Positions 21,392 through 34,324 are shown, counted from the stretch's first letter. The stretch: 64,000 nt of DNA from Syntrophotalea acetylenica (GCF_001888165.1 NZ_CP015455.1:1792001-1856000), one strand, 5' to 3'. Made by a program: numbers and translations. Notes: generated from the letters alone by a model not told the origin.

Positions 21392-23062
21392 TCATCGCGC
21401 CTGACAGATGGCGCCGGTATTGGCCGACGTTACCACAGAGGCATAGCGGGACAACCAGCCTTTTTTGATCTTGGGCTCGGGAGCCTGCCAGCGTTGGCGA
21501 CGCTCCTCCAGCACCTGCTCCGGCACCTTCAGCTCAAGGCGGCGGGTCGGGATGTCAAGCTCGATGACATCACCATCCTCGACAAGGGCAATGGTCCCCC
21601 CCACCGCGGCTTCCGGTGAAACGTGCCCGATGCACGGGCCACGGGTGCCGCCGGAAAAACGCCCATCGGTGATCAGCGCAACGCTGTCGCCGAGCCCGAG
21701 TCCCATGAGGGTTGCCGTAGGGGCAAGCATTTCGCGCATGCCGGGACCTCCTTTGGGACCCTCGTAACGGATCACGACCACGTCACCGGCTTTGACGACC
21801 CCATTCATGAGGGCCTGCATGGCATCTTCCTCTGAATTGAAGCAACGGGCCGTACCCTCGAATTTCATCATTTTTTCGGATACCCCCGACTGTTTGACGA
21901 TCGCGCCGTCAGGGGCCAGATTACCTGACAGAACGGCGATCCCTCCCTCGGGGCGGATCGCATCGCTCATTGGATGAATGACTTCCTCGTCGACATCATA
22001 AACACTGTCGATGATCTGCTTCACGCTGATACCACCGAGAGTGGGGTTGTCAAGGATAAGGTCGCGCAGCTGGTAGAGCACACCCGGCACGCCACCGGCG
22101 GCATCGAGATCTTCCATGAAATATTTTCCCCCGGGATTCATGGATGCCAGTTGCGGCGTGTCACGGCCAAGTTTATCGAACATATCCAGAGGCAGATCGA
22201 CTTCCGCCTCATGAGCAATAGCCAGCAGGTGCAGAACCGTGTTGCTCGATCCGCCAAGCGCCAGATCTACCCGAATGGCGTTTTCGAAAGCCTGCCGGGT
22301 AAGAATCTGTCGTGGAGTGATGCCTTCCCGGACCAGATCGACGATGCGCTCTCCCGAAGCAAAAGCAATATGCCGTTTGTGGGAAGAAACCGCTACCGTG
22401 GTACCGCATCCTACCAGGCTCATACCGAGAGTTTCGGTCAGAATCGCCATGGTATTGGCGGTAAACAGCCCCTGACAGGACCCGGCGCCGGGACATGCGC
22501 GGTTTTCGCACTGCTGCAGTTCATCGGCGCTGATTTCACCTTTTTTGAACCGGGCCATAGCCTCGAAGGTATCGGTAACAAACGAATAACGACGACCGCG
22601 ACGTCCCGTCCCGGTCAGCATGGGCCCTGCCGTAACGACAATACAGGGGATGTCGAGCCGCGCCGCGGCCATCAGCATGCCGGGCGTAATCTTGTCGCAA
22701 TTGGTGAGCAACACCAGACCATCGAGGCGGTGCGCTTCGGCAATCGATTCGACCATATCGGCAATCAGCTCACGGGTGGACAGGGAGTAGTGCATCCCCT
22801 TGTGACCCATGGCAATACCGTCACAGACACCAGGAATACCAAACAGAAAGGAATACCCGCCTCCGGTATGCACACCCTTTTCGATGAAGCGCTCAAGATC
22901 GCGCATTCCAATATGGCCGGGGATCAGGTCGGTAAAAGAGGTGGCGATCCCGATAAGGGGCTTGTCCAGCTCCTTGCGGGGAATGCCGGTGCCCATCAGC
23001 AGGGCGCGATGGGGGGCGCGTTCAAATCCTTGTGTGACGGCTTCGCTTCGTTTGCCTTTCAT
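21392..23062 (-). CDS. ilvD: Dihydroxy-acid dehydratase
   Basis: Dehydrates 2,3-dihydroxy-isovalerate and -methylvalerate to the 2-oxo acids. The 556-residue product has Fe-S cluster cysteines in [13 protein letters not shown] and [16 protein letters not shown], and [21 protein letters not shown] near the C-terminus. The ATG at 23062 ([13 protein letters not shown]) is taken as the start by family length; a GGAAAGGA site lies about 13 nt upstream, longer than usual. It is the first gene of ilvD-ilvB-ilvN. Confidence 0.96.
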   Translation of the reverse strand: MKGKRSEAVTQGFERAPHRALLMGTGIPRKELDKPLIGIATSFTDLIPGHIGMRDLERFIEKGVHTGGGYSFLFGIPGVCDGIAMGHKGMHYSLSTRELIADMVESIAEAHRLDGLVLLTNCDKITPGMLMAAARLDIPCIVVTAGPMLTGTGRRGRRYSFVTDTFEAMARFKKGEISADELQQCENRACPGAGSCQGLFTANTMAILTETLGMSLVGCGTTVAVSSHKRHIAFASGERIVDLVREGITPRQILTRQAFENAIRVDLALGGSSNTVLHLLAIAHEAEVDLPLDMFDKLGRDTPQLASMNPGGKYFMEDLDAAGGVPGVLYQLRDLILDNPTLGGISVKQIIDSVYDVDEEVIHPMSDAIRPEGGIAVLSGNLAPDGAIVKQSGVSEKMMKFEGTARCFNSEEDAMQALMNGVVKAGDVVVIRYEGPKGGPGMREMLAPTATLMGLGLGDSVALITDGRFSGGTRGPCIGHVSPEAAVGGTIALVEDGDVIELDIPTRRLELKVPEQVLEERRQRWQAPEPKIKKGWLSRYASVVTSANTGAICQAR

Positions 23063-23216
23063 AAGTCGGATAGATTCCTTTCCTGAAGATCTGTTGTCTG
23101 CCCCGGTGACCTTTCCGGGTGCCTTGACCAGCAGCGTCACACATCCCGGATTTCATAAAATTGTCGACAGCGCAAAACTTTTTTTTGAAAATACCAAATA
23201 GCCGATGATGCAGAAA

Positions 23217-23242
23217 GGGTTCGGACGATGCGCCCAAACCCT
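23217..23242 (-). terminator. Hairpin after the DUF465 gene
   Basis: Inverted repeat AGGGTT/AACCCT with two more paired bases inside, 26 nt after the DUF465 stop on the minus strand. The following T-run is poor. Confidence 0.5.
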
Positions 23243-23267
23243 TCCACCAAATCGCGACAATGGTTTT

Positions 23268-23489
23268 CTACCGCTTCCAAAGACGCATGATCTGCGCCAT
23301 TTCATCCTTACCCGCAAGTTTAAGCTTTTGCACTTTTTTCCTTTGGAGTTCTTCGTCGGTACTTAGAATTTCCCGCTGGTCCAGCATTTCAAGTTCCCGC
23401 TCGAGCAGCACGTGCTCCTCGTAAAGCCTGCGATATCGGGGACTTGCATCGCAGAGCCGCTGGACCAGTCCAAGATCTTGTTCTTCCAT
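23268..23489 (-). CDS. DUF465 (YdcH-like) small coiled-coil protein
   Basis: A 73-residue, highly charged protein. It is mostly predicted helix, with the family's typical pattern: an H/E-rich first helix (RRLYEEHVLLERELEML), a middle stretch STDEELQRKKVQKLKLAGKDEM, and the end IMRLWKR. DUF465 proteins are short helical hairpins of unknown function. It has its own strong promoter (23537-23565) and a terminator-like hairpin, so it is a single-gene unit. GGGAGGTGT precedes the ATG. Confidence 0.8.
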   Translation of the reverse strand: MEEQDLGLVQRLCDASPRYRRLYEEHVLLERELEMLDQREILSTDEELQRKKVQKLKLAGKDEMAQIMRLWKR

Positions 23490-23536
23490 CAGACACCTCC
23501 CAGGAAAGGGTTGACAAAGAGCAACGAGCCTGTTTC

Positions 23537-23565
23537 AAAATAGCGAATCACTCCACATATGTCAA
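23537..23565 (-). promoter_or_regulatory. Sigma-70 promoter for the DUF465 gene
   Basis: TTGACA (23560-23565) and TATTTT (23537-23542) separated by 17 nt on the minus strand, about 50 nt ahead of the start codon. Confidence 0.75.
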
Positions 23566-23658
23566 CAACCTAAGCCGGGCCGGTTGCGGCAGGCACACCG
23601 TGTCGAAACGGCCTTCTCCGAATATCCCGGAGAGCCTGCAAAATGGCGGCATGGACAC

Positions 23659-24369
23659 TCAACCGGAGCAGGAGGAGCCTTTTGCCGCCAGCATATACTC
23701 GGCTTCGGACGCCCGGATATAACGAGGCATGATTTCCCTGGCAGTCTTTCCCTGTCCGTCTCGCAGTCGGGACAAAACCAGCATTGCAGCATGGGATGCA
23801 CGGGGCAGGTTCAGGCTCCAGGAGACAAAATGGCAGCGCTCGCCCATCCGCTGCCGGATCAGATCCCTGTAAAGAAGAGCACCGCTGCCGATAAACAGGT
23901 GATCATCATGCAAATGATCCAGCAAGGCATCGGGGCTCAGAACTTGTTCGGGGATGACAGAAGCCGGTTCGCCCGCCTTGCAGTCGAATACCGAGGCATA
24001 GACCTCCTTTTTGCGGGCATCGATCAGGGCACAAACCGGATAAGCCGACGCCGGACACTGCGTGGCAAGAGTTTCCAGGGAAGAAACGCCGACCACCGGA
24101 ACCCCGCAAGCATAAGCCAGCCCCTTGACCGTGCCGACTCCGACGCGCAGGCCGGTAAAGGAGCCGGGCCCGACAACCACCCCGAAAGCATCCATGTCAC
24201 TCGGCTTGAAACCCGCCTCCGCCAGCATCCAGTTCATCGACCCCAGAATGCGGTCGGTGTGAGTACCCCGTAAATGCAGCAGCACCTCGCCAAGCAATTC
24301 TTCTCCACGGCTCAGCGCCACGCTGCCGGCCGGCGTGGAAGTATCGACGGTAAGAATCAGCTCCGACAT
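23659..24369 (-). CDS. tsaB: tRNA threonylcarbamoyladenosine synthesis protein TsaB
   Basis: A 236-residue ASKHA-fold protein that works with TsaD and TsaE to put t6A on tRNA position 37. It shows the N-terminal LILTVDTSTPAGSVALSRG (phosphate-1-like loop), VVVGPGSFTGLRVGVGTVKGLAYA, and SSLETLA. Length is typical of TsaB. The ATG follows the rseP stop by one or two bases, so both are probably in the uppS-cdsA-dxr-rseP-tsaB unit. Confidence 0.94.
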   Translation of the reverse strand: MSELILTVDTSTPAGSVALSRGEELLGEVLLHLRGTHTDRILGSMNWMLAEAGFKPSDMDAFGVVVGPGSFTGLRVGVGTVKGLAYACGVPVVGVSSLETLATQCPASAYPVCALIDARKKEVYASVFDCKAGEPASVIPEQVLSPDALLDHLHDDHLFIGSGALLYRDLIRQRMGERCHFVSWSLNLPRASHAAMLVLSRLRDGQGKTAREIMPRYIRASEAEYMLAAKGSSCSG

Positions 24370-24370
24370 C

Positions 24371-25706
24371 CTAGCCCCCGAATTGCAGGCGCAGGATGCG
24401 CATGATGTCGTTGTAAAATGCCCACGCCATCAGCAGGACAATCATGGCGAGGCCGATCTGCTGAGCCACCTCACGGGCCTGCTCCGACAGGGGCTTACGG
24501 CGCACAAGCTCAACCAGTCCGAACAGCAGATGCCCGCCATCCAGAATGGGAACCGGAAGAAGATTGAGAATTCCCAGCTGCACGCTCAAAAAGCGAGCAT
24601 CGACAGGATTTTGGCTACATCGACCTCTTCGGCGACGGCGCCGGCCATCTGCACCACCATGATGGGGCCACCGATATTCTGGGCCGAAATATGCCCTGCA
24701 AACAATTTACGCAGAAACAGCAGGGTCAGATCGACCAGTTCGGCCCCCCGCGCAAAGCCCTCGCCGACGGCATCCGCAAAGGCGTAACGTTTGAATTCAG
24801 CTTCAACTTGGGGCCCCACGCCAATTATGTACCGTGGTTGTCCGGCTTCGTTTTCACCTTTGAGCTCAGGGGTAATATTAAGAATCGACTGCCTGCCGGC
24901 GCGCATCACGGTAACGGAAAGAGCACGCCCTTCTCCCGCCTGCACAAGCGTATGAATATCGTACCAGGACATGACCTCCGTGCCGCCGATGGCAACGATG
25001 CGATCTCCCGGCTGCAACCCGGCAAGCGCGGCAGGGGTTCCCGGATCAAGAAATCCAATCACGGCGGACTGCTGCGGCATAAGCCCGATGCCCTGCATGC
25101 CTTCGGCGACAGGGGCTTCCGGCGGCAACAGCAACTCCAGAATTTCGGCATCCCGCTTTATCAACAGGGACATTTCCCTGCCGGCATGGGACAGCAGCTG
25201 CTTTTCAGTTTCCGCCCAACTGACGGTCTCGGTCCCGTCAACCTGAAAAATACAATCACTGGTCTGGAATCCCGCCCGGGCGGCAAAGCTTTCTCCGACC
25301 ACATATCCGACACAAGCAGGCCGGTCCAGAAACTTCGGCTGGTCCATGCCGAGAAAGTAAGCCAGCGGCAGAAATAAAAAAGGCAAAGCCAAATTCATGG
25401 CCGGCCCGGCGGCAACGATGGCCAGTCTCTGCAACACCGGCTTTTCCGCAAAGGAACGCGACCTGTCCGCCTCGGTTACCGGCTGCTGCTCATCCTCAGC
25501 ACCTTCGCCAAGCATCTGCACATATCCGCCAAGGGGGATCAGGCAGATCTTGTATTCCGTTTCGCCCCATGTCCGGGAAAACAGTTTGGGTCCAAACCCG
25601 AGAGAAAACTTGAGAACCTTGACACGGCAGCATTTGGCAACGAGAAAATGTCCCAGTTCGTGAACGAACACCAGTATCCCGAGCATCAGAATACCGCCAG
25701 CGATTT

Positions 25707-25713
<7 letters not shown>
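24371..25713 (-). CDS. rseP: RIP metalloprotease RseP (site-2 protease), frame broken by one missing base
   Basis: An intramembrane zinc protease of the M50 family that cleaves anti-sigma factors and signal-peptide remnants. The first frame (24586-25713, 375 codons) has HELGH (zinc ligands), [10 protein letters not shown] and a PDZ domain (about residues 200-290). It ends at SMLAF-stop. The other frame (24371-24589) continues with [19 protein letters not shown], containing the second zinc-ligand Asp, and two membrane segments. The break is at a run of five T (minus strand; A-run 24588-24592): six T would give a continuous 447-residue protein. Sequence error is most likely; -1 slippage at GCTTTTTGA is possible. 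Confidence 0.9.
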
Positions 25714-26890
<1,177 letters not shown>

Positions 26891-26898
26891 AGTCCCCT

Positions 26899-27711
26899 CT
26901 AGCCCTGAAAGGTCAGGGCAAAATAATATGTTAAAGGAAAAACGAACAGCAGACTGTCAAGGCGGTCCAGAATACCGCCATGCCCCGGAATCATCGAACC
27001 GGAATCCTTGACCCCGAAAGAGCGCTTCAGTAGTGATTCAAACAGATCTCCGAGTTCGGCCACGGCGCCAGCCACCAACCCCAACAACAACAAAAACCCG
27101 AGGCCAGGCCAGGGGACAAATGTCAGATGCGCAATACCCGCGGCGAGAATGCTGCCGGCGAGGCCGCCAATGGCGCCCTCGACGCTCTTGTTGGGGCTGA
27201 CACTGGGATACAATTTGTGCCGCCCCAAAAAGCTGCCGGTAAAATAGGCGCAGGTATCGTTCAGCATCACCATCAGCAAAACCAGAAAAATCCAACGGAC
27301 ACCGTGGGGCAAACCACGCAGCATGGCCAGATGCGCCAGCGGCAAACTCACATAAAGCACGCCGAACAGCAGCAGAGACAACTCTCCCGCGACGGTTTGC
27401 ATATTTCCGTGGCGTATAAGGAAACAGCAGGCAACCCCGAACAGGGATGCGGTCAGACAGCCGATAAAAGCTGCATGCCAGCCCAAAGCCGCAAAAACCA
27501 TAAGAGCCAGCCCAAGAGCCAGGCCCAGAAGCGTTTCGCCAAATCGACGCTGAGCGTAAGCCATGGCGAAAAATTCTAAAAGTCCCCAGCCGCACACGAG
27601 GCCGACAAACCCGAAAAAGCCCCAGAAAGGTGTCCACAGAATAAAGGCGATAAGCAGCGGCAATACAATGCACGCGGTCAGAATCCGGGTTTTAATGGCA
27701 GCCTCCTTCAT
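26899..27711 (-). CDS. cdsA: Phosphatidate cytidylyltransferase
   Basis: Makes CDP-diacylglycerol, the precursor of all phospholipids, in the inner membrane. The 270-residue product has about eight hydrophobic segments and the family signature [18 protein letters not shown] together with [20 protein letters not shown] near the C-terminus. The start overlaps the uppS stop (ATGA), so the two are translationally coupled. Length and motif are typical. Confidence 0.95.
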   Translation of the reverse strand: MKEAAIKTRILTACIVLPLLIAFILWTPFWGFFGFVGLVCGWGLLEFFAMAYAQRRFGETLLGLALGLALMVFAALGWHAAFIGCLTASLFGVACCFLIRHGNMQTVAGELSLLLFGVLYVSLPLAHLAMLRGLPHGVRWIFLVLLMVMLNDTCAYFTGSFLGRHKLYPSVSPNKSVEGAIGGLAGSILAAGIAHLTFVPWPGLGFLLLLGLVAGAVAELGDLFESLLKRSFGVKDSGSMIPGHGGILDRLDSLLFVFPLTYYFALTFQG

Positions 27712-28436
27712 TCCCTGGTTTCATGTTGCAACTGTCCACCTGTCAGGCCGTAGCGTCGTTCTCTGCGCCCGAATTCAGCCAGCGCCTGGTGCAGATCGAC
27801 AACGCCAAAATCAGGCCACAGAACCGGCGTGACATAGATTTCGGCATAAGCCAACTGCCACAACAGAAAGTTACTGATACGCATCTCGCCGCTGGTACGG
27901 ATTAAAAAGTCCGGATCGGGCATGTCCGCGGTCTGCAATGCATTTGAAAATGTCTTTTCATCGATTTCAGAAGGATCGAGGAGCCCGGCCACGGCGTCAT
28001 GCGCAAGCATCCTGGCCGCTTCGACAATTTCGTCCCGGGCGCCATAAGACAAGGCCAGTGTCAGCACCATATCCCGATTGCTGGCAGTGCGCTCCATGGT
28101 CTGCACGAGGGTTTCCCGGACCGGCGCGGGCAAACGACGAATGGAGCCGATGACATTCAGACGGATACGATGGGTAAGGAGGGACTGCAGTTCTCTTTCG
28201 AGAAAAGTGTTGAGCAGGCTCATCAGAGCATCGACTTCTTCATCCGGACGGCCCCAGTTTTCGGAACTGAAAGCGTAGAGCGTCAGATACGGAACCCGTA
28301 GCCGACGACATTCCTCAATGATGACCTTGGCGGTTTCGACTCCATGATGATGACCAAGCATGCGGGGCAAGTTTCGCTGCTCGGCCCAGCGGCCATTGCC
28401 ATCCATGATTATGGCGAGATGTTCGGGTATTCGCAT
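27708..28436 (-). CDS. uppS: Isoprenyl transferase (undecaprenyl diphosphate synthase)
   Basis: Adds isopentenyl units in cis to farnesyl diphosphate to make the C55 lipid carrier for peptidoglycan and O-antigen. The 242-residue product begins MRIPEHLAIIMDGNGRWA (catalytic Asp and phosphate loop), has HHHGVETAKVIIEECR-like and YAFSSENWGRP regions, and DFLIRTSGEMRISNFLLWQLAY. First gene of the unit uppS-cdsA-dxr-rseP-tsaB, with a promoter at 28481-28509. Confidence 0.96.
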   Translation of the reverse strand: MRIPEHLAIIMDGNGRWAEQRNLPRMLGHHHGVETAKVIIEECRRLRVPYLTLYAFSSENWGRPDEEVDALMSLLNTFLERELQSLLTHRIRLNVIGSIRRLPAPVRETLVQTMERTASNRDMVLTLALSYGARDEIVEAARMLAHDAVAGLLDPSEIDEKTFSNALQTADMPDPDFLIRTSGEMRISNFLLWQLAYAEIYVTPVLWPDFGVVDLHQALAEFGRRERRYGLTGGQLQHETRE

Positions 28437-28480
28437 TCAACACCACCCCATGGCAAACGACGATACTTCGAAAGGTTAGA

Positions 28481-28509
28481 ACATTAACACAACGGTTTTT
28501 TACCGGCAA
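28481..28509 (-). promoter_or_regulatory. Candidate promoter for the uppS operon
   Basis: TTGCCG (28504-28509) and TAATGT (28481-28486), 17 nt apart on the minus strand, between the frr terminator and uppS. Only a partial consensus match. Confidence 0.5.
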
Positions 28510-28539
28510 GACGGCATCCGTTGAAGCTGCTGATATAAA

Positions 28540-28567
28540 AAAGGGACGCCACCACCGACGTCCCTCG
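28540..28567 (-). terminator. Rho-independent terminator after frr
   Basis: Stem AGGGACG/CGTCCCT with a ten-base loop and then TTTTTTAT on the minus strand. It closes the rpsB-tsf-pyrH-frr unit about 85 nt after the frr stop. Confidence 0.85.
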
Positions 28568-28650
28568 GTTTACCTGTAGATATGTGCCAGGCCGGGACAG
28601 ATCACGGATTGGCCAGACACCCGATGCGGGCACAGGAATCTGTGCGCACC

Positions 28651-29208
28651 TCAGATCTCCATGATTTCCTTTTCCTTGGCGACAACAAGTTCATCGATCC
28701 TTGCCACAAAAGAGTCGGTAAGATCCTGAATCTCTTTCTCGCCGCGTTTCAAATCATCGGCACTGATTTCCTTGCCTTTTTCCAGCTTTTTCATGCCATC
28801 GTTGGCTTCGCGGCGGGCACCGCGCACGGCAACCTTGGCATCTTCGCCCATCTTCCGTACCACCTTGCCCATTTCCTTGCGTCGCTCTTCGGTCATGGGC
28901 GGTATCGCTATACGGATAATCTGTCCGTCCGAAGAGGGATTAAGGCCGAGGTCAGCCTTGAATATGGCTTTTTCAATTTCGGAAAGGAGTTTTTTCTCCC
29001 AGGGCTGAATGGTAATCATGCGGGGCTCGGGAACAGCCAGGGTACCGACCTGGTTCAGTGGCGTCGGCGTGCCGTAATAATCGACCATGACATCATCCAG
29101 CAGAGCGGTCGAGGCCCTGCCCGTGCGTACTTTGGTCATGTCCTTTTTCAAGGCATCCACTGCCTTGTCCATGCCGCTGCGAGCTTTCTTGATGACATCG
29201 TTATACAT
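28651..29208 (-). CDS. frr: Ribosome recycling factor
   Basis: Splits post-termination ribosomes together with EF-G. The 185-residue product, the usual RRF length, starts [20 protein letters not shown] and contains [20 protein letters not shown] and the RNIRRDAND-like helix ([17 protein letters not shown]). The ATG at 29208 fits the family; an ATG at 29217 overlaps the pyrH stop and sits only two bases after the GGAG site. Last gene of the translation operon. Confidence 0.95.
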   Translation of the reverse strand: MYNDVIKKARSGMDKAVDALKKDMTKVRTGRASTALLDDVMVDYYGTPTPLNQVGTLAVPEPRMITIQPWEKKLLSEIEKAIFKADLGLNPSSDGQIIRIAIPPMTEERRKEMGKVVRKMGEDAKVAVRGARREANDGMKKLEKGKEISADDLKRGEKEIQDLTDSFVARIDELVVAKEKEIMEI

Positions 29209-29213
29209 GGAAT

Positions 29214-30864
<1,651 letters not shown>

Positions 30865-30931
30865 GACTATCTCCCCTCATTGATTCTTGAAAACCCCCGC
30901 ACAAGGGAGCTTCCGTGATACATTCAGCAAA

Positions 30932-30957
30932 AAGGCGGTCGGTTTCCCGGACCGCCT
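30932..30957 (-). terminator. Attenuator/terminator between rpsB and tsf
   Basis: Stem AGGCGGTC/GACCGCCT with a nine- to ten-base loop and then TTTTTG on the minus strand, 27 nt after the rpsB stop. A similar hairpin between rpsB and tsf in Escherichia coli lowers tsf transcription relative to rpsB. Confidence 0.8.
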
Positions 30958-30984
30958 GTTGCGAACTTCAGCGATATTGACGGA

Positions 30985-31776
30985 TTATGCTTTTTCAGCA
31001 TCCGCGGCGGCCTCGGTGGCCGCCTCGGCTACCGCGGGTTCGTCACTGGCTTCCTCTGCAGCCTTGTCGGTATCGGCACGCAAGGCGGCTTCACGGGCCT
31101 GAGCCCCTTCGAGGCAGGCATCGGCCATCTTGGCAGCAAACAGACGAATGGCGCGGATGGCATCATCGTTACCAGGAATCAGATAGTCGATATCGTCGGG
31201 GTCACAGTTGGTATCGACCACCGCGACCACCGGGATACCAAGCTTCCGGGCTTCCTTAACGGCAATGGTTTCCTTTTTGGGATCGATGACAAAAATGGCG
31301 CCGGGCAATTTATTCATGCCCTTGATGCCGCCAAGGGTTTTTTCGAGTTTTTCACGCTCGCGCTCCAGACCCAGAGCTTCCTTTTTGGTGAGCAGCTCAT
31401 AGGTGCCGTCCTGCGACATGATTTCGATTTTCTTCAATCGCTCGATGCTTTTTTTGATCGTGGAAAAGTTGGTCAGCATGCCACCAAGCCAGCGGCTGTC
31501 GATAAAAAACTGACCTGCGCGCTCAGTTTCCTCGCGGATGGCTTCCTGGGCCTGCTTTTTGGTGCCGACGAAGAGGATTTTCTCCCCATTCTGAACCGTC
31601 TCACGCACGAACTGGTAGGCCGACTTGAAATAGCGTACGGTCTTTTGCAGGTCGATAATGTAGATACCGTTGCGGGCCCCGAAGATATAAGGCTTCATTT
31701 TGGGGTTCCAGCGTTTGGTCTGGTGGCCGAAGTGCACCCCCGCCTCGAGCAGTTGTTTCATACTGATTTGAGCCAT
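30985..31776 (-). CDS. rpsB: 30S ribosomal protein S2
   Basis: The 263-residue product starts [19 protein letters not shown], followed by [20 protein letters not shown], and has the S2 signature [20 protein letters not shown]-like stretch near residue 190. The C-terminal 30 residues are an acidic Ala/Glu-rich tail ([20 protein letters not shown]), longer than in E. coli. AAGGAG precedes the ATG at 31776; the long frame upstream of it has no match. First gene of rpsB-tsf-pyrH-frr. Confidence 0.97.
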   Translation of the reverse strand: MAQISMKQLLEAGVHFGHQTKRWNPKMKPYIFGARNGIYIIDLQKTVRYFKSAYQFVRETVQNGEKILFVGTKKQAQEAIREETERAGQFFIDSRWLGGMLTNFSTIKKSIERLKKIEIMSQDGTYELLTKKEALGLEREREKLEKTLGGIKGMNKLPGAIFVIDPKKETIAVKEARKLGIPVVAVVDTNCDPDDIDYLIPGNDDAIRAIRLFAAKMADACLEGAQAREAALRADTDKAAEEASDEPAVAEAATEAAADAEKA

Positions 31777-31894
31777 GTTTTTCTCCTTGATAATGGTTTG
31801 CCTCCGCGCCCCTCGCCCCTGGCGAAGCCCGCCGGACTCATTCGGTCGGGCACCGTCGCCGATGGTCAGAACGCGTGCGTGATGTGAACACGTG

Positions 31895-31923
31895 TATTTA
31901 CCATGGACGTACCGGCTTAGCAA
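31895..31923 (-). promoter_or_regulatory. Candidate promoter for rpsB
   Basis: TTGCTA (31918-31923) and TAAATA (31895-31900), 17 nt apart on the minus strand, leaving a leader of about 110 nt before rpsB. The leader is GC-rich and could hold an S2 autoregulatory structure, but I cannot assign one. Confidence 0.45.
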
Positions 31924-32011
31924 GGAGAAAATCGGCTCACTGAACCACGGCAACCATTCCCTGCCGACGTCATGCGCCGCAGGGATCCGACGGCGCAAGG
32001 CGCAAGGCAAG

Positions 32012-32040
32012 CCTTGTTTACAAAGCAGGGGGACTGTATT
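32012..32040 (+). promoter_or_regulatory. Candidate promoter for lptF-lptG
   Basis: TTGTTT and TATTAC (32035-32040) are 17 nt apart on the plus strand. The expected start of transcription would be only a few bases before the lptF ATG at 32054, so the mRNA may be nearly leaderless. Confidence 0.4.
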
Positions 32041-32053
32041 ACTATGCCGGGCT

Positions 32054-33237
32054 ATGTCTACACATCGCATTTATCGCTATCTGCTGCGGGAAACCCTGGT
32101 CCCCATGTTCCTGGGTCTGACGGTCTTTACGCTTGTCCTGCTCATGGGACGGATCCTGAAACTGGTCGAACTTGTGGTCAACAAGGGCGTACCGTTGATG
32201 GATATCCTGCTGCTGTTTGCCTCGTTGCTGCCGAGCTTTCTGGTTCTTACGCTGCCGCTGTCCTTTTTGCTCGGCATCATGGCCGGCCTCGGCCGCATGT
32301 CTTCCGACCTGGAAATCCTTGCGCTGAAAGCCAGCGGTACCAGTCTTTACCAGATAGCAAAACCCCTTGCCGCCCTCGCTCTGGCGGTCAGCCTGGCGAC
32401 AGCACTTCTGACCACCACCGTGCGTCCGGCCAGTGAACAATTTTTCAAACAGAAGCTGTTCGACATTGCCAGCAATCGCGCCAACATCGGAATTGAACCG
32501 CAGGTCTTCAACGACGAATTCGAGGGTATCGTCATTTACGCCAACGATATCGACGAGCGCTCCGGCGCCATGCAGGGGGTATTTATCTCCGACGAACGCA
32601 AGAACACCTTGCCGGCGATAATTCTGGCCAGCAGCGGACACATCGTGTCCAGTCCCAGTACCCTGACAATGACATTGCATCTGGAGGGGGTACCATTCAG
32701 CGGCAAGGTGGCGGTTCGGCGAATGCCTTTCAAGTCGTCGGCTTCCATCAATACGACCTGAGCCTGGATCTCGGACAGGATTCCGCTTCCGTCAACAAAC
32801 CACGCAAACGCAGAAAGACCATGTTCCTTGATGAACTACGCCATGAACTGCATGCCACCCCGGTTGCCGACCGCGACACGGAGCGATACCGTGAACTGTC
32901 CGCCGAATATCAGTGGCGCCTGGCGCTGCCTGTTGCACCTCTTGTTTTTGTGCTGATCGGCATTCCTCTGGGCATTCAACCGGTACGTTCCGGCCGCGGC
33001 AGTGGCTTTGCCATCGGCCTGCTGGTTTTTCTCGGCTATTATCTGCTGTTGTCCCTGGCCAACACCCTGGTGGTGGAAAGCGGACAACCCAGTTTTATCA
33101 TCTGGATGCCCAACCTGGTTTTTCTGGCGGTCGGCCTCTCCATACTCAAAGCCGCGGCCATGGAAAGGCCCCTGCCCCTGGTGCAGGCCGGCCGTCGATG
33201 GACGGAGTACCTGTGCCGCCGTTTATGGAAAAGGTGA
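32054..33237 (+). CDS. lptF: LPS export permease LptF, frame broken by one missing base
   Basis: Inner-membrane half of the LptB2FG transporter that extracts lipopolysaccharide. The first frame starts [20 protein letters not shown] with membrane segments at about residues 15-35, 55-75 and 100-120, followed by the periplasmic beta-jellyroll part. It loses homology after MTLHLEG and stops at 32761. The other frame supplies [19 protein letters not shown], then [10 protein letters not shown] and three C-terminal membrane segments to 33237. The break is a G-run of five (32686-32690); six G give a continuous 394-residue protein. No good ribosome site precedes the ATG. Confidence 0.88.
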
Positions 33238-33239
33238 CC

Positions 33240-34324
33240 ATGCTTATCATCAACCGCTATATCCTGCGATCCTTTTTCCGGTTGTTCGCGCTGGCCCTGG
33301 CGACCTTCGTCGGCCTGTACCTGCTCATCGATTTTTTTGAAAGGGTCGACAATTTCATCGAGCACGGTGCTTCGGCTTCCCTGTATCTGGCCTATTTTCT
33401 TAACAAAATGCCGCTTATCATCACCCAGGTTACCCCACTGGCATGCCTGATGGCGGTCTTTATGACCCTTGGCGGAATGGCGCGCAACGGGGAACTCACC
33501 GCCATGCACGCCGGTGGCTTCAGCCTGGCGGCGATTTCCGCCCCCTGCTGCGCATGGGACTGCTGTTCTCTCTGATCCTCCTCACCGCCAACGAGTTCGT
33601 GGTACCCGATACGGTGAAACAGGCGCGTCACGTTCTGGCCACCGAAGTCAAAGGCGGGCCTTCGGTGACCTATAAGCGAGACAGAATCTGGTTGCGACAT
33701 CAAAAAAACATTCTCAATATTCGCGCGGCCAACCCCGACCGGCAAACCCTGGAAGGCATCACCATGCTGTCCTTCGACGACGGATTTCGCGTGCGCGAAC
33801 GCCTCGATGCCGCCGGCGCCACCTTTGCCGGAAACCTGTGGCGCTGCCGAGATGTCGTTGGCCGCACGTTCGATCCGGACAGCGGCAGCCTGCTGACCGA
33901 GCAGCGTTTCCCCGAAAAAGCCATGGCCCTGCCTGTCACCCCCGAAGATTTCAAGGTGCCCGGCAGCAAGCGCAACGAGGATCTGTCCATCAGCGAATTG
34001 AAGCGCCTCGCGAACAAATTGCAACAGGAAGGCTATAATTCGACCCGTTTCCATGTCGACATGCACGCCCGCATTGCCTCGCCGTTCGCCTGTCTTGTCA
34101 TGGCGTTTCTCGGCATTCCTTTTGCCATCCGCAAGGGCCGGGGTGTCAGCCTCGCCTCGGGGATTGCCCTCAGCATCGGTATCGGTGCAACCTATTTCAT
34201 CATGCACGCCGCGCTGCTGGCCTTCGGATACACCGGAACCTTTTCCCCGCTGGTGGCGGCGTGGGGTGCCAACATCCTGTTTCTGATGGTCGCCGCCTGG
34301 CTGTTCCTGCAGGGGGATGCCTGA
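33240..34324 (+). CDS. lptG: LPS export permease LptG, frame broken by one missing base
   Basis: Second permease half of LptB2FG. The first frame starts MLIINRYILRSFFRLFALAL and reaches AGGFSLAAISAP, then goes out of frame. The other frame continues LLRMGLLFSLILLTANEFVV, the periplasmic domain and the C-terminal membrane part (FACLVMAFLGIPFAIRKGRG). The break is a run of five C (33541-33545); six give a 361-residue LptG. The ATG starts two bases after the lptF stop, with AAGGTG as ribosome site. The gene converges with ahcY. Confidence 0.9.

Noticed and set aside
19579-21468. 629-codon plus-strand open frame
   Set aside because: Complement of ilvB, which has all thiamine-diphosphate enzyme motifs.
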